Shown here piece by piece: positions 25,450-33,722 of a stretch of 64,000 nt of DNA (its first letter is position 1; every line of letters starts with the position of its first letter). The position numbers and the translations under genes were made by a program. The notes under the pieces are model-generated. The model worked only from the letters and a program-made list of their open reading frames with translations, made no database searches and was not told the DNA's origin. Source of the DNA: Bradyrhizobium archetypum (GTDB lineage: Bacteria; Pseudomonadota; Alphaproteobacteria; Rhizobiales; Xanthobacteraceae). The stretch spans positions 469,486 through 533,485 of the forward strand of contig NZ_JAAVLW010000006.1 in the NCBI RefSeq assembly GCF_013114835.1, read 5' to 3'.

Positions 25450-26484
25450 CTACATCGGCCGGTACGCCCGCACGTCCGACGGCACAGCGACGCCGAGCTT
25501 GATCTGGCCGACCGACTTGATGATGTCATCGCCGAGCAGTTGTGCGAAGCAGGCGTAGCCCCAATCGCTCATGTGCAGGCCGTCGGCGATCACGAAATTC
25601 TCGATCGGGATCGCCTGCTTCTCGTGCCAGTCCTTCATCACCGCAAAGCGCGGGAAGACGCCGACCTTGCGCAGCTCGGCGACCTTGTTGAGCAGCTTCA
25701 TCATCTTGCCGGCGCTCTCGGCGTGCTCGTTGACGCGCGGCGAATATTGCGGATCGATCAGCACGACGTCGGAGCCGGCCGACTGAATGCGCGCAATGCC
25801 TTCCTCGACGAGCTTTGCCGTCTCGCCCGGATCGAGGTTGCGCAGCACCGCGTTGGTGCCGACCTGCCAGATCACCAGATCCGGATGCAGGTCGATGACG
25901 GCCGTCTGCAACCGCTTCATCATTTCCGGCGCGTCCTCGCCGCCCTTGCCGGCGTTGACGACGGAGATGTCGGCGGTTGGATAATGCCGGCGCAATTGCG
26001 CGGCGAGCCTGTTTGGGTAGGTGAATTCCGGTGCGCTGGAGCCGTACCCTTGGGTCGATGACGACCCGAACGCGACGATCACCACCGGCTGACCCGCAAC
26101 GAGCTTGCTCGCGACGCGCGGCAGCGAGCCCATCGATTTCGAGCTGCCCTTGGGCGGCAGGCACGGAACACGGCTGAAGATGTCGCCGGCCGATTTCGCG
26201 GCTTCCTTCACCTTGTCGATTGCTTTGCCGGTGATGCCCTTCTGCGCGGCCGGATTGGTGGTGGTGGCCTGCGGCTGGGCACTTTCAGCCGGGGGCGGCT
26301 GTTCGGTCTTGTTTTCGGGCTTGTTGCCGGTCCTGGCGTTATCAGACAGCGCCGCCTGCTGGCCGGCCTGTTGCGGGGCGGTCTGGGCATGCAGGGGCGA
26401 CGCCGCGGCCGGCATCATCAGCGCCAGGCCCGCGGCGGAGATAGTCAGCAATGTCGGCAAACGAAAAGGGTAGTGATAACTCAT
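25450..26484 (-). CDS. Exported SGNH/GDSL hydrolase
   Basis: A 344-residue protein with a signal peptide (ISAAGLALMMPAAASPLHA) then a Pro/Gln-rich low-complexity stretch (about 35-85), then an SGNH domain. Catalytic serine block is VIVAFGSSSTQGYGSS, block III is IWQVGTNAVLRN and the Asp/His block is VIADGLHMSDWGY. It would act as a periplasmic esterase or acetyl/acyl-hydrolase. It lies 12 bases behind a second SGNH gene, itself overlapping an OpgC gene, so all three look like one operon acting on an acylated periplasmic glycan. Confidence 0.87.
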   Translation of the reverse strand: MSYHYPFRLPTLLTISAAGLALMMPAAASPLHAQTAPQQAGQQAALSDNARTGNKPENKTEQPPPAESAQPQATTTNPAAQKGITGKAIDKVKEAAKSAGDIFSRVPCLPPKGSSKSMGSLPRVASKLVAGQPVVIVAFGSSSTQGYGSSAPEFTYPNRLAAQLRRHYPTADISVVNAGKGGEDAPEMMKRLQTAVIDLHPDLVIWQVGTNAVLRNLDPGETAKLVEEGIARIQSAGSDVVLIDPQYSPRVNEHAESAGKMMKLLNKVAELRKVGVFPRFAVMKDWHEKQAIPIENFVIADGLHMSDWGYACFAQLLGDDIIKSVGQIKLGVAVPSDVRAYRPM

Positions 26485-26496
26485 TAACGCTAGTCC

Positions 26497-27261
26497 CTAA
26501 TTCTGCTGCGCCTGATCGAGGCGGGCCGCATCGAGCACGAATTTCGACAGCGCGCGGCCGAGGCAAGCATGAACCCGTTTGGCCATGTCGGTGCCATGGA
26601 ATGTACTGAACAGGTCGAAATCTCCGGCGTCGTTCCAGTGACGCATGATGGCAAACCGGTCGAACAGCGGAATGCTGTGCTGCTGCGCAACCACGCGCAT
26701 ATTATCTAGGTACGGCGGCGCAGAAATCATGGTTTCAGTGCGCGGGCTGTATTGCAAATTGACCAGAACCACATCGACCCCTGCATTTTGCAACGCAACA
26801 ACCCCTTCGTCGATGGCGCTGCGAAAATCATCGGGATCGACGGAACGCATAGCATCGACGGTTCCCGTCTGCCAGATGACCAAAGTAGGCCTTTTTGCTT
26901 CCACCAGCTTAACGAGGCCGGGATCCACCTCCTCGGCGGTCTTGCCGGTCTGCAGCTCTACGGAGAGGTTGACGGGGATCGAGGGCAGCTTCTCCTTCAG
27001 CGCCGCCTGCAGCTTGGCGGGATAGGCGCTGCTTTCGGAGGCAAGGATGGTCGAAGAGCGGCTGCCTACCACCAGGACGGTCAGCGGCCGGGCGTTCTTG
27101 ACCGCCTCGGCCACCTTCGGAAGCGTGCTCTCGGTGGAGAGCAGGTACGGCGGAACGTCGCAGGCCTGGGGGGTGGCAGCATCCTGGGCGCGCGCCGAAC
27201 CTGCGGCTGCAAGACCCGCAAGCAGCGTCAGGACCAGCACAGCTCCCGAGCCGGGCCTCAT
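26497..27261 (-). CDS. Exported SGNH-like protein, possibly inactive
   Basis: From MRPGSGAVLVLTLLAGLAA the product is 254 residues with a signal peptide cut near ARAQD. Block I reads VLVVGSRSSTILASES and block III is VIWQTGTVDAMRS, so the SGNH fold is clear. The final DxxH block seen in its neighbour is not: the matching segment is FDLFSTFHGTDMAKRV, with Ser where the Asp is expected. It may be a binding protein or use another residue. Start overlaps the OpgC stop by 4 bases (ATGA), showing translational coupling. Confidence 0.82.
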   Translation of the reverse strand: MRPGSGAVLVLTLLAGLAAAGSARAQDAATPQACDVPPYLLSTESTLPKVAEAVKNARPLTVLVVGSRSSTILASESSAYPAKLQAALKEKLPSIPVNLSVELQTGKTAEEVDPGLVKLVEAKRPTLVIWQTGTVDAMRSVDPDDFRSAIDEGVVALQNAGVDVVLVNLQYSPRTETMISAPPYLDNMRVVAQQHSIPLFDRFAIMRHWNDAGDFDLFSTFHGTDMAKRVHACLGRALSKFVLDAARLDQAQQN

Positions 27262-28520
27262 GCGCTTCCTCCCGCCATGTCGGCGTTGATTACCGTGCCT
27301 TTCGTTTTCGACGCTCCTTTGTCGGCCGAATGCTTGTACCACGAAATCACCCACGCCACGCCCCACATGATGAGGATTCCGGCAACGCTGACCAGGGCGT
27401 GCGTGACGGCACCCCCGCCAAGCTCGGCCAGCACGAAATGCCCGGCAAACGCCAGGAAGACGCCAAGGCAGAATATCTCAAGCGAATGCTGGCCACACAG
27501 GATCAATGGTCGCAGCCATGGCGATTTGAGCCCTGACCAGCTCCTCGGCAGGAAACGCACGGTGAGCGCCGCCAGCGCCAGGAAATGGGCAAAGCGCAGC
27601 ACGTCCAGATCCGTCTTGGTGATCGGGTACATCCACTGTTCGAGCCGCTTCGGCATCAGGAAGGTGAGCTGCGGAATGTGCCAGGTCAGCGTGACGAAGA
27701 ACGCGAACGTGAGATAGGCAATGCAGATCCACAGCATCACCGGCGACGACAGGATCCGCGACATCCGCGCAGCTCCGCCGAGCGCACACCAGGCGCCGAA
27801 CACGAACAGCAATTGCCAGGCGAACGGATTGAAGATCCAGAAGCCGCTCGGATAGGCGGTCAGATACCAGTCGAAATGCCAGGTCAGCGCGTAGAGCAGC
27901 ACCGACAGCGCCAGCCCGACGTCGGCCCGCCATTTCAGGAGCCACAGGACGATCGGCAAAAACAGCATCAGCACGATGTAGAGCGGCAGCACGTCCATGT
28001 TGACGGGCCGAAAGCGCAACAGCAGCGCCTGCACGATGGTCACGTCGGGCTGCTTGAGGAAATCCATGATGCCCATTTCTTCGCTGTAGAGCGGGTTTTC
28101 GAAACGGGTCGCGACGTAGGAGATTTCCGCCAGGAAGATCGTGAACAGGAACACGTGGGCGACGTAGATCTGCCAAACGCGCCGCATGATGCGGGCGGTC
28201 GCCACCACGAAACCGGCCTCCAGCATCGCGCGGCCGTAGACGAAGGCGGCGGTGTAGCCGGAGATGAAGATGAAGATTTCGGTGGCGTCGGAAAATCCGT
28301 AATTGCGGATCGTGAACCAGGTCAGGATGTTGGTCGGCAGATGGTCGATAAAGATCAGCCACAGCGCCATCCCGCGGAACAGATCAAGCCGCAATTCGCG
28401 CTCGCCCGCCACGGGCAACGCAATCGCCGGCGCGGAAGATGCTGCGGCGGCCTTGGCATCGGGGGCCGTGGCGGCGTCGCTGCGAGGCGTTCCGGCAACT
28501 GGATCGGCAATGGACGACAT
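27258..28520 (-). CDS. OpgC-type membrane acyltransferase
   Basis: From MSSIADPVAGT the product is 420 residues. After an Ala-rich polar N-terminus (about 45 residues) come ten or so helices. RELRLDLFRGMALWLIFIDHLPTNIL and NYGFSDATEIFIFISGYTAAF are the hallmark OpgC_C segments. OpgC proteins add succinyl or related groups to osmoregulated periplasmic glucans. The neighbouring SGNH genes overlap or closely follow, suggesting add-and-remove of acyl groups. A longer frame upstream is rejected for lack of family similarity. No opgGH genes are near. Confidence 0.85.
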   Translation of the reverse strand: MSSIADPVAGTPRSDAATAPDAKAAAASSAPAIALPVAGERELRLDLFRGMALWLIFIDHLPTNILTWFTIRNYGFSDATEIFIFISGYTAAFVYGRAMLEAGFVVATARIMRRVWQIYVAHVFLFTIFLAEISYVATRFENPLYSEEMGIMDFLKQPDVTIVQALLLRFRPVNMDVLPLYIVLMLFLPIVLWLLKWRADVGLALSVLLYALTWHFDWYLTAYPSGFWIFNPFAWQLLFVFGAWCALGGAARMSRILSSPVMLWICIAYLTFAFFVTLTWHIPQLTFLMPKRLEQWMYPITKTDLDVLRFAHFLALAALTVRFLPRSWSGLKSPWLRPLILCGQHSLEIFCLGVFLAFAGHFVLAELGGGAVTHALVSVAGILIMWGVAWVISWYKHSADKGASKTKGTVINADMAGGSA

Positions 28521-28757
28521 CTGGCACCGCTGGTTGAGATTCACGCGTGCACTGGCCGGAAAAGATAATATCGGCCCGCAACTTGCACACAAGGTGCACG
28601 AACAGGTGATACGGGACCGGCAGCGCGCGGCCCGCGCTCTAGAACGGAACTGTGTTGAAACCGCGATCTGACAGGCGACAAACCAAGCGGGCCGGAGATT
28701 GGTTCCGCCGGCATTCTTGGCTATGATGCGGAACAGGATTTTCGGAAGCTTGCCCGC

Positions 28758-29150
28758 ATGTACCGCGCTGTCACCCGTCAGATCGAAGTCACCGTCGAGC
28801 CGAACTTCCTTCCCGAGCGCTCCTCGGTCGATCGCGGGCAATATTTCTGGTCCTACACCATCGTCATCACCAATACCGGCGCCGAGACCGTGCAACTGCG
28901 CACCCGGCACTGGATCATCACCGACGCCACCGGCCGCAAGCAGGAAGTCCGCGGCGAAGGCGTGGTCGGCGAGCAGCCCGTGCTCGCGCCCGGCGAGCGC
29001 TTCGAATACACGAGCGGCGTGCCGTTGCCGACCGCGTCGGGCTTCATGACCGGCCGCTATCAGATGGTCAGTGAAAGCGGCGAACGGTTCGAGATCGACG
29101 TGCCGACGTTCTCGCTGGACAGCCCGGACAACAAGCGGGTGTTGAACTGA
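28758..29150 (+). CDS. apaG: ApaG family protein
   Basis: A 130-residue single beta-sandwich domain. YFWSYTIVITNTGAETVQLRTRHWIITDATG and GEQPVLAPGERFEYTSGVPLPTASGFMTGRY are strongly conserved ApaG segments. Bacterial ApaG is linked genetically to Co2+/Mg2+ efflux and diadenosine tetraphosphate metabolism, but its biochemical role is unsettled. Divergent from OpgC and convergent with hslO (22-base gap). Confidence 0.95.
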   Translation: MYRAVTRQIEVTVEPNFLPERSSVDRGQYFWSYTIVITNTGAETVQLRTRHWIITDATGRKQEVRGEGVVGEQPVLAPGERFEYTSGVPLPTASGFMTGRYQMVSESGERFEIDVPTFSLDSPDNKRVLN

Positions 29151-29172
29151 CGAGCATTCACGCTCGTCATCA

Positions 29173-30177
29173 CTACTCTTCCACGCCCGCCTCGTGCGGC
29201 GTGAACTGGTAGACCGAGGAGCAGAACTCGCAGGTCACCACCACCTTGTTGTCCTTGACCATCTCGGCGCGGTCCTTCGGCGCAAAGCTCTTCAGCATGG
29301 CCGATACCGCCTCGCGCGAGCAGGAGCATTGGGCGCGCAAGGTGAGCGGCGTGAAAACGCGCACGCCACGTTCGTGGAACAGGCGGTACAGCACGCGCTC
29401 GCCGGACAGATCCGGATCGATCAACTCGACATCCTCGACCGTGCCGATCAGCGACTGGCCCTCGACCCACGCATCATCCTCGGCAACGGTATGCGTCGCC
29501 GTGCCGTCGGGCGCGTCACCCGGATGCAGGTCGGCCTGCCGCGCCCGCTCCGGCGCCTTCGGCAGAAACTGCAGCAGCATGCCTCCGGCGCGCCAGCGAT
29601 GCTTGCCGCCGTCGCCGCCGCGCCATTCCTCGCCGACCGCGAGCCGCACGCGGGTCGGGATCTGCTCGGAGCGCAGGAAATATTCATGGGCGGCGTCTTC
29701 CAGGCTGCCGCCGTCGAGCGCGACAAGGCCCTGGTAGCGGCTCATGTCGCCGCCCTGATCGATGGTCATCGCCAGATGGCCCTTGCCGAGCAGGCTGCCG
29801 GAATCCTGACCCTCCTTCAGCCGCCGCGCGTCGTAGCGCGCATAGGCGCGTAAGCGATCCGGCGACTGGAAATCAACGATCAGGAAAGACACCGGGCCGT
29901 CGGTCTGCGTCTGCAGGATGAAGCGGCCCTCGAACTTCAGCGCCGAGCCGAGCAGCGTCGCCAGCACGATCGCTTCGCCGAGCAGTTTGCCGACCGGTAC
30001 GGGATAATCGTGCTTGGTCAGGATGTCGTCGAGCGCGGGGCCGAGCCGGGTCAGCCGCCCCCGCAGATCAAGGGCGGCAACTTCGAACGGCAGCACCGCG
30101 TCATCGACGGGAACGGACGAGGGCGCGCGAACGGGCGCCTCGGTCATGATTTTCATGTCGGGAGATTCAGGAACCAT
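29173..30177 (-). CDS. hslO: Hsp33 redox-regulated holdase chaperone
   Basis: A 334-residue protein with the Hsp33 N-terminal domain (GKLLGEAIVLATLLGSALKFEGRF, QTDGPVSFLIVDF, KGHLAMTIDQGGDMSRYQGLV) and the C-terminal zinc redox switch: CSCSRE and CEFCSS, that is CxC then CxxC. Oxidation releases zinc and activates chaperone binding. An insertion rich in basic and Gly residues (EEWRGGDGGKHRWRAGG) is usual in alphaproteobacteria. It lies downstream of argF's gene pair in map order but is separated from argF by a long repeat; argD-argF-hslO order is common in Rhizobiales. Confidence 0.95.
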   Translation of the reverse strand: MVPESPDMKIMTEAPVRAPSSVPVDDAVLPFEVAALDLRGRLTRLGPALDDILTKHDYPVPVGKLLGEAIVLATLLGSALKFEGRFILQTQTDGPVSFLIVDFQSPDRLRAYARYDARRLKEGQDSGSLLGKGHLAMTIDQGGDMSRYQGLVALDGGSLEDAAHEYFLRSEQIPTRVRLAVGEEWRGGDGGKHRWRAGGMLLQFLPKAPERARQADLHPGDAPDGTATHTVAEDDAWVEGQSLIGTVEDVELIDPDLSGERVLYRLFHERGVRVFTPLTLRAQCSCSREAVSAMLKSFAPKDRAEMVKDNKVVVTCEFCSSVYQFTPHEAGVEE

Positions 30178-30258
30178 GGCGCTCTATCTGGGGTCTGTGA
30201 GGGCTGAGTGAAAGGGGTGCGAAATGCAAACGCTGCGGCTCAGTTTCGCTAGATCTCG

Positions 30259-30376
30259 TGTCCCGGACGCGGAGCAGCGTGAAACGCTGCTCCGCAGAGC
30301 CGGGACCCATTTTGTGCATGCACGATACACCCCGGCTCTGCAGCGCACCGCTTCCGCGCTGCGCTGCGTCCGGGGA
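30259..30376. repeat. Intergenic palindromic repeat, family G (copy 1)
   Basis: Starts GTCCCGGACGCGGAGCAGCG and ends GCGCTGCGTCCGGGG, so the ends are inverted. Inside, GGAGCAGCGT-GAA-ACGCTGCTCC (30271-30293) is a perfect 10-bp hairpin. It lies between argF and hslO, which are on the same strand. A shorter relative is at 37938-37981. Confidence 0.75.
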
Positions 30377-30392
30377 ACGCAAGTGGAGCGAC

Positions 30393-31322
30393 CTACGCCA
30401 CTTCGTTAAAACACCAGGCCAGAATGCCCTTTTGCGCGTGCAGTCGGTTTTCGGCTTCGTCGAACACGACCGATTGCGGACCGTCGATCACCTCGTCGGT
30501 GACCTCCTCGCCGCGATGCGCGGGCAGGCAGTGCATGAAGATCGCATCCTTCTTGGCGAGCGACATCAGCTTGGCGTTGACCTGGTAGGGCTTGAGCACA
30601 TTGTGGCGGTGCTCGCCGTCCTTGTCGCCCATCGAGACCCAGGTGTCGGTGACGACGCAATCGGCGCCGCGGACCGCGGCTTCGGGATCGGTGCCGAGCA
30701 CGATCGGCGCCTGCGTCGCCTTGATCCAGTCGCGCATCGCCTTGTTCGGCGCGAGCTGCGGCGGGGTCGCGACATTGAGCTTGAACTTGAAACGCTCGGC
30801 CGCATGCGCCCACGACGCCAGCACGTTGTTGTCGTCGCCGGTCCAGGCCACGGTGCGGCCTTCGATCGGCCCGCGATGCTCCTCGAAGGTCATCAGGTCG
30901 GCCATCACCTGGCAGGGATGCGAGCGCCGCGTCAGCCCGTTGATAACGGGCACGGTGGCGTGCGCGGCCAATTCCAGCAGCGCATCGTGGTTGAGGATGC
31001 GGATCATGATCGCATCGACATAGCGCGACAGCACGCGCGCGGTGTCGGCGATGGTCTCGCCGCGGCCGAGCTGCATCTCCGCACCCGTCAGCATGATGGA
31101 TTCGCCCCCGAGCTGGCGCATGCCGACGTCGAACGATACCCGCGTGCGGGTCGAGGGGCGCTCGAAGATCATCGCCAGCGTCTTGCCTTCGAGCGGCCTT
31201 TTGCCCTTTTCGTGCGCCTTCAGCTTCGCCTTCATGGCGGTGCTCAAAGCCAGCATGTTGCGCAATTCGGCGAGCGGCAATTCGTTGATGTCGAGGAAGT
31301 GACGGACGGACTTGCTCATCAT
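30393..31322 (-). CDS. argF: Ornithine carbamoyltransferase
   Basis: A 309-residue transferase making citrulline from ornithine and carbamoyl phosphate in arginine synthesis. Carbamoyl-phosphate site FERPSTRTRVSFD, the HPCQ motif in RRSHPCQVMADLMT, ornithine-binding DTWVSMGDK and HCLPAHRGEEV are all present. It overlaps argD by 4 bases (ATGA), so argD-argF is one transcript with coupled translation. Length fits anabolic OTCases. Confidence 0.97.
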   Translation of the reverse strand: MMSKSVRHFLDINELPLAELRNMLALSTAMKAKLKAHEKGKRPLEGKTLAMIFERPSTRTRVSFDVGMRQLGGESIMLTGAEMQLGRGETIADTARVLSRYVDAIMIRILNHDALLELAAHATVPVINGLTRRSHPCQVMADLMTFEEHRGPIEGRTVAWTGDDNNVLASWAHAAERFKFKLNVATPPQLAPNKAMRDWIKATQAPIVLGTDPEAAVRGADCVVTDTWVSMGDKDGEHRHNVLKPYQVNAKLMSLAKKDAIFMHCLPAHRGEEVTDEVIDGPQSVVFDEAENRLHAQKGILAWCFNEVA

Positions 31323-32527
31323 CCCGCCGCCTTCTTCAACTGCGCGCCCGATAGCGCGACACAGGCACGCTCGAGCATCTCGATGGATTGATCGATCTCG
31401 GCCTCGCTCACGATCAACGGCGCCAAAAAGCGGACGACGTTGTCGCCGGCGCCGACCGTCAAGAGCTTCTTGTCGCGCAGCGCATTGACGAGATCGCCCG
31501 AGGGCACCACGGCCTTGACGCCGACCAAAAGCCCCTCGCCGCGCACTTCCGAGAGCACGGCGGGATAGCGATCGACCACCGAGGCCAGTTTCTGTTTCAG
31601 CAGCAGTGACATCTTCTGCACATGGTCGAAGAAGCCGGGCTTCAGCATCACATCGAGCACGGCGTTGGCGGCCGCGATCGCCAGCGGATTGCCGCCGAAG
31701 GTCGAGCCGTGCGAGCCCGGCGTCATGCCGGCGCCGGCTTCTGCTGTCGTCAGCACCGCCCCGATCGGGAAACCGCCACCCAGCGCTTTTGCCAGCGACA
31801 TCACATCCGGCGTCACACCGACGCGCTTGTAGGCGAAGAGATCGCCGGTGCGGCCCATGCCGGTCTGCACCTCGTCGAATGCGAGCAACAGGCCGTGCTC
31901 GTCGCAGAGCTGGCGCAGCGCCTTGAAGAAAGCCTGCGGCGCGGAGCGCACACCGCCCTCGCCCTGCACCGGCTCGATCAGGATGCCTGCGGTCTGCGGG
32001 CCGATCGCCTTCTTCACCGCGCCGAGATCGCCATGCGGCACCTGGTCGAAACCGTCCATCGGCGGCCCAAACCCTTCGAGATATTTGGCGGAGCCGGTAG
32101 CGGCGAGCGTCGCCAGCGTGCGGCCGTGGAACGCGCCTTCGAAGGTGACGAGGCGGTAGCGCTCCGGATGCCCCTTCGACGCGTGATAGCGGCGCACCAC
32201 CTTGATCACGCCTTCCATCGCCTCGGCGCCGGAATTGCAGAAGAACACGAGGTCAGCAAAGCTCTGCTCGCAAAGCCGCGCGGCGAGCTTCTCGCCGTCG
32301 GGCGACTTGAACAGGTTCGACATGTGCCAGAGCTTCGTCGACTGCTCTTGCAGCGCCGTGACCAGATGCGGATGGCAGTGGCCCAGCGCGTTCACCGCCA
32401 CGCCCGAGGTGAAGTCGAGATAGCGCTCGCCATTGGTGGCGGTCAGCCAGCAGCCCTCGCCGCGTTCGAAGCCGAGATCGACCCTGGCGAAGACGGGGAG
32501 CAGATGCGACGTGGCGCTATTGGTCAT
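31319..32527 (-). CDS. argD: Acetylornithine aminotransferase
   Basis: From MTNSATSHLLPVFARVDLGFERGEG the product is 402 residues, a class III PLP aminotransferase. Key segments: FCNSGAEAMEGVIKVVRRYH, TFEGAFHGRTLATLAATG, AFDEVQTGMGRTGDLFAYKRVGVTPDVMSLAKALGGGFPIGA (lysine in LAKALGGG). It makes N-acetylornithine in arginine synthesis, and may also act in lysine synthesis. A GTG three codons upstream is an alternative start. The leader upstream can form two strong hairpins (32560-32653). Confidence 0.95.
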   Translation of the reverse strand: MTNSATSHLLPVFARVDLGFERGEGCWLTATNGERYLDFTSGVAVNALGHCHPHLVTALQEQSTKLWHMSNLFKSPDGEKLAARLCEQSFADLVFFCNSGAEAMEGVIKVVRRYHASKGHPERYRLVTFEGAFHGRTLATLAATGSAKYLEGFGPPMDGFDQVPHGDLGAVKKAIGPQTAGILIEPVQGEGGVRSAPQAFFKALRQLCDEHGLLLAFDEVQTGMGRTGDLFAYKRVGVTPDVMSLAKALGGGFPIGAVLTTAEAGAGMTPGSHGSTFGGNPLAIAAANAVLDVMLKPGFFDHVQKMSLLLKQKLASVVDRYPAVLSEVRGEGLLVGVKAVVPSGDLVNALRDKKLLTVGAGDNVVRFLAPLIVSEAEIDQSIEMLERACVALSGAQLKKAAG

Positions 32528-32559
32528 GGCAATCACAGAGGGTTTGAGACCAGCTTTTT

Positions 32560-32653
32560 AAGACCTGCCGCGGAGCACACGCGTGCTGAGGCGCGAAGGC
32601 GGCAGCAGCCGGTCTTGCGAAAACGAAACGTGCCGCCTCTTAAGGGCGGCACG
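32560..32653 (-). promoter_or_regulatory. Structured leader in front of argD
   Basis: On the minus strand a first hairpin CGTGCCGCC-CTTAAGA-GGCGGCACG (32629-32653) is followed by TTTCGTTTTC, which resembles a terminator. A second, larger hairpin pairs AAGACC and TGCCGC with GCGGCA and GGTCTT (32560-32616) with an inner GCAC/GTGC stem. Both lie between a likely promoter and the argD start. The two may be an attenuation leader or a small RNA; no known riboswitch class is recognised. Confidence 0.5.
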
Positions 32654-32807
32654 TGAGAAGCATTCTATGTGGGCCGGGAGCGCTGTCAACACGCCACGGA
32701 ACGGCCCTTCCTGCACCGCAAGATGCCTGAAATCCGTAGGATTGCGGTGTGGTGGAAAACACGCAGTGAAATGCCTAGATGTCAGAACATGTGGACGTTC
32801 GGGCCCG

Positions 32808-32954
32808 GACTCTTGCGCCCGAGTCACGCCATATTGTAGCCTTTGGGTTGTCGGGTACGACATCTCGTGCGGCGGTTCTGATCCCTTAGAGTCCTTTTGT
32901 GCAAGCGTAAACGTTCGGGCGCTCATGCCGCGCCCGGCGAGGGCTAAGGGATTC
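32808..32954 (+). promoter_or_regulatory. GANTC cluster in the gcrA upstream region
   Basis: The stretch 32654-33034 has no gene. It holds four GANTC sites: GACTC at 32808, GAGTC at 32821, GAGTC at 32889 and GATTC at 32950. GANTC is the target of the cell-cycle methylase CcrM, and GcrA acts at methylated GANTC promoters in Caulobacter. The cluster suggests methylation-linked control of gcrA. No clear -35/-10 pair was chosen. Confidence 0.55.
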
Positions 32955-33034
32955 TGACCGCAGGGATTTTTGAGACGAATGACATCGCCCGCGCTGCCCC
33001 CGATTGGCCGGCGCGATGCGAAGGGAAGATTACG

Positions 33035-33547
33035 ATGACGGTTTTGACCTGGTCCGACGATCGCGTCGAGCAGCTTAAAAAGCTCTGGGAAGCCGGATTG
33101 TCGGCAAGCCAGATCGCCGCGGAACTTGGCAATGTGACGCGAAACGCCGTGATCGGCAAAGTGCACCGGCTGGGCCTGTCCGGCCGTGCCAAGAGCCCCT
33201 CCTCGGCAGCTCCACGGCAGCGCAAGGCCCGCCCGGCCGCGCAACAGATGATGCGGGTGTCGCGCCCCGTCTCGCGCGGCAACACGGCGCTGGCGCACGC
33301 CTTCGAAGTCGAGATGGAGCCGGATCCGATCGCCTTCGACAATGTGGTGCCGATGAGCCAGCGGCTCTCGTTGCTCGAACTGAACGAAGCCACCTGCCAC
33401 TGGCCGGTCGGCGATCCCGCGAGCCCGGAATTCTTCTTCTGCGGCGGCAAGGCGCTCACCGGCTTGCCCTATTGCGCACATCACTCCCGCATCGCCTACC
33501 AGCCCGCCGCCGACCGGCGGAGGCAGCAGCCGAAGACGACCAGGTAA
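33035..33547 (+). CDS. gcrA: Cell-cycle regulator GcrA
   Basis: A 170-residue protein with the GcrA N-terminal DNA-binding domain: MTVLTWSDDRVEQLKKLWEAG, SASQIAAELGNVTRNAVIGK, VHRLGLSGRAK. A basic Ala/Arg linker (about 50-75) leads to a C-terminal part with CHWPVGDPASPEFFFCGG and YCAHHSRIAY, typical of the sigma-70-binding region. GcrA binds RNA polymerase holoenzyme and activates promoters with methylated GANTC. Its own upstream region is rich in GANTC. Confidence 0.95.
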   Translation: MTVLTWSDDRVEQLKKLWEAGLSASQIAAELGNVTRNAVIGKVHRLGLSGRAKSPSSAAPRQRKARPAAQQMMRVSRPVSRGNTALAHAFEVEMEPDPIAFDNVVPMSQRLSLLELNEATCHWPVGDPASPEFFFCGGKALTGLPYCAHHSRIAYQPAADRRRQQPKTTR

Positions 33548-33570
33548 GGCGCACGGGATTATCTCAACGC

Positions 33571-33694
33571 CGTTGTCCCTGCGAAGCGCAGGGACCCATA
33601 ACTGCCGATGTCAGTGGTTATGCCTCGCTGGGGCTCCAGCGCTTTTTACCATCGAGATTTGGGTGATGGGTCCTCGCGTTCGCGAGGACGACAG
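33571..33694. repeat. Intergenic palindromic repeat, family A (copy 2)
   Basis: Starts CGTTGTCCCTGCGAAGCGCA and ends GGGTCCTCGCGTTCGCGAGGACGACAGG, giving inverted ends around a variable middle of some 60 bases. It fills the gap between the convergent gcrA and phoB genes. Confidence 0.75.
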
Positions 33695-33722
33695 GGGAGC
33701 TTGCCAAGATAGCTGCGGCGCG

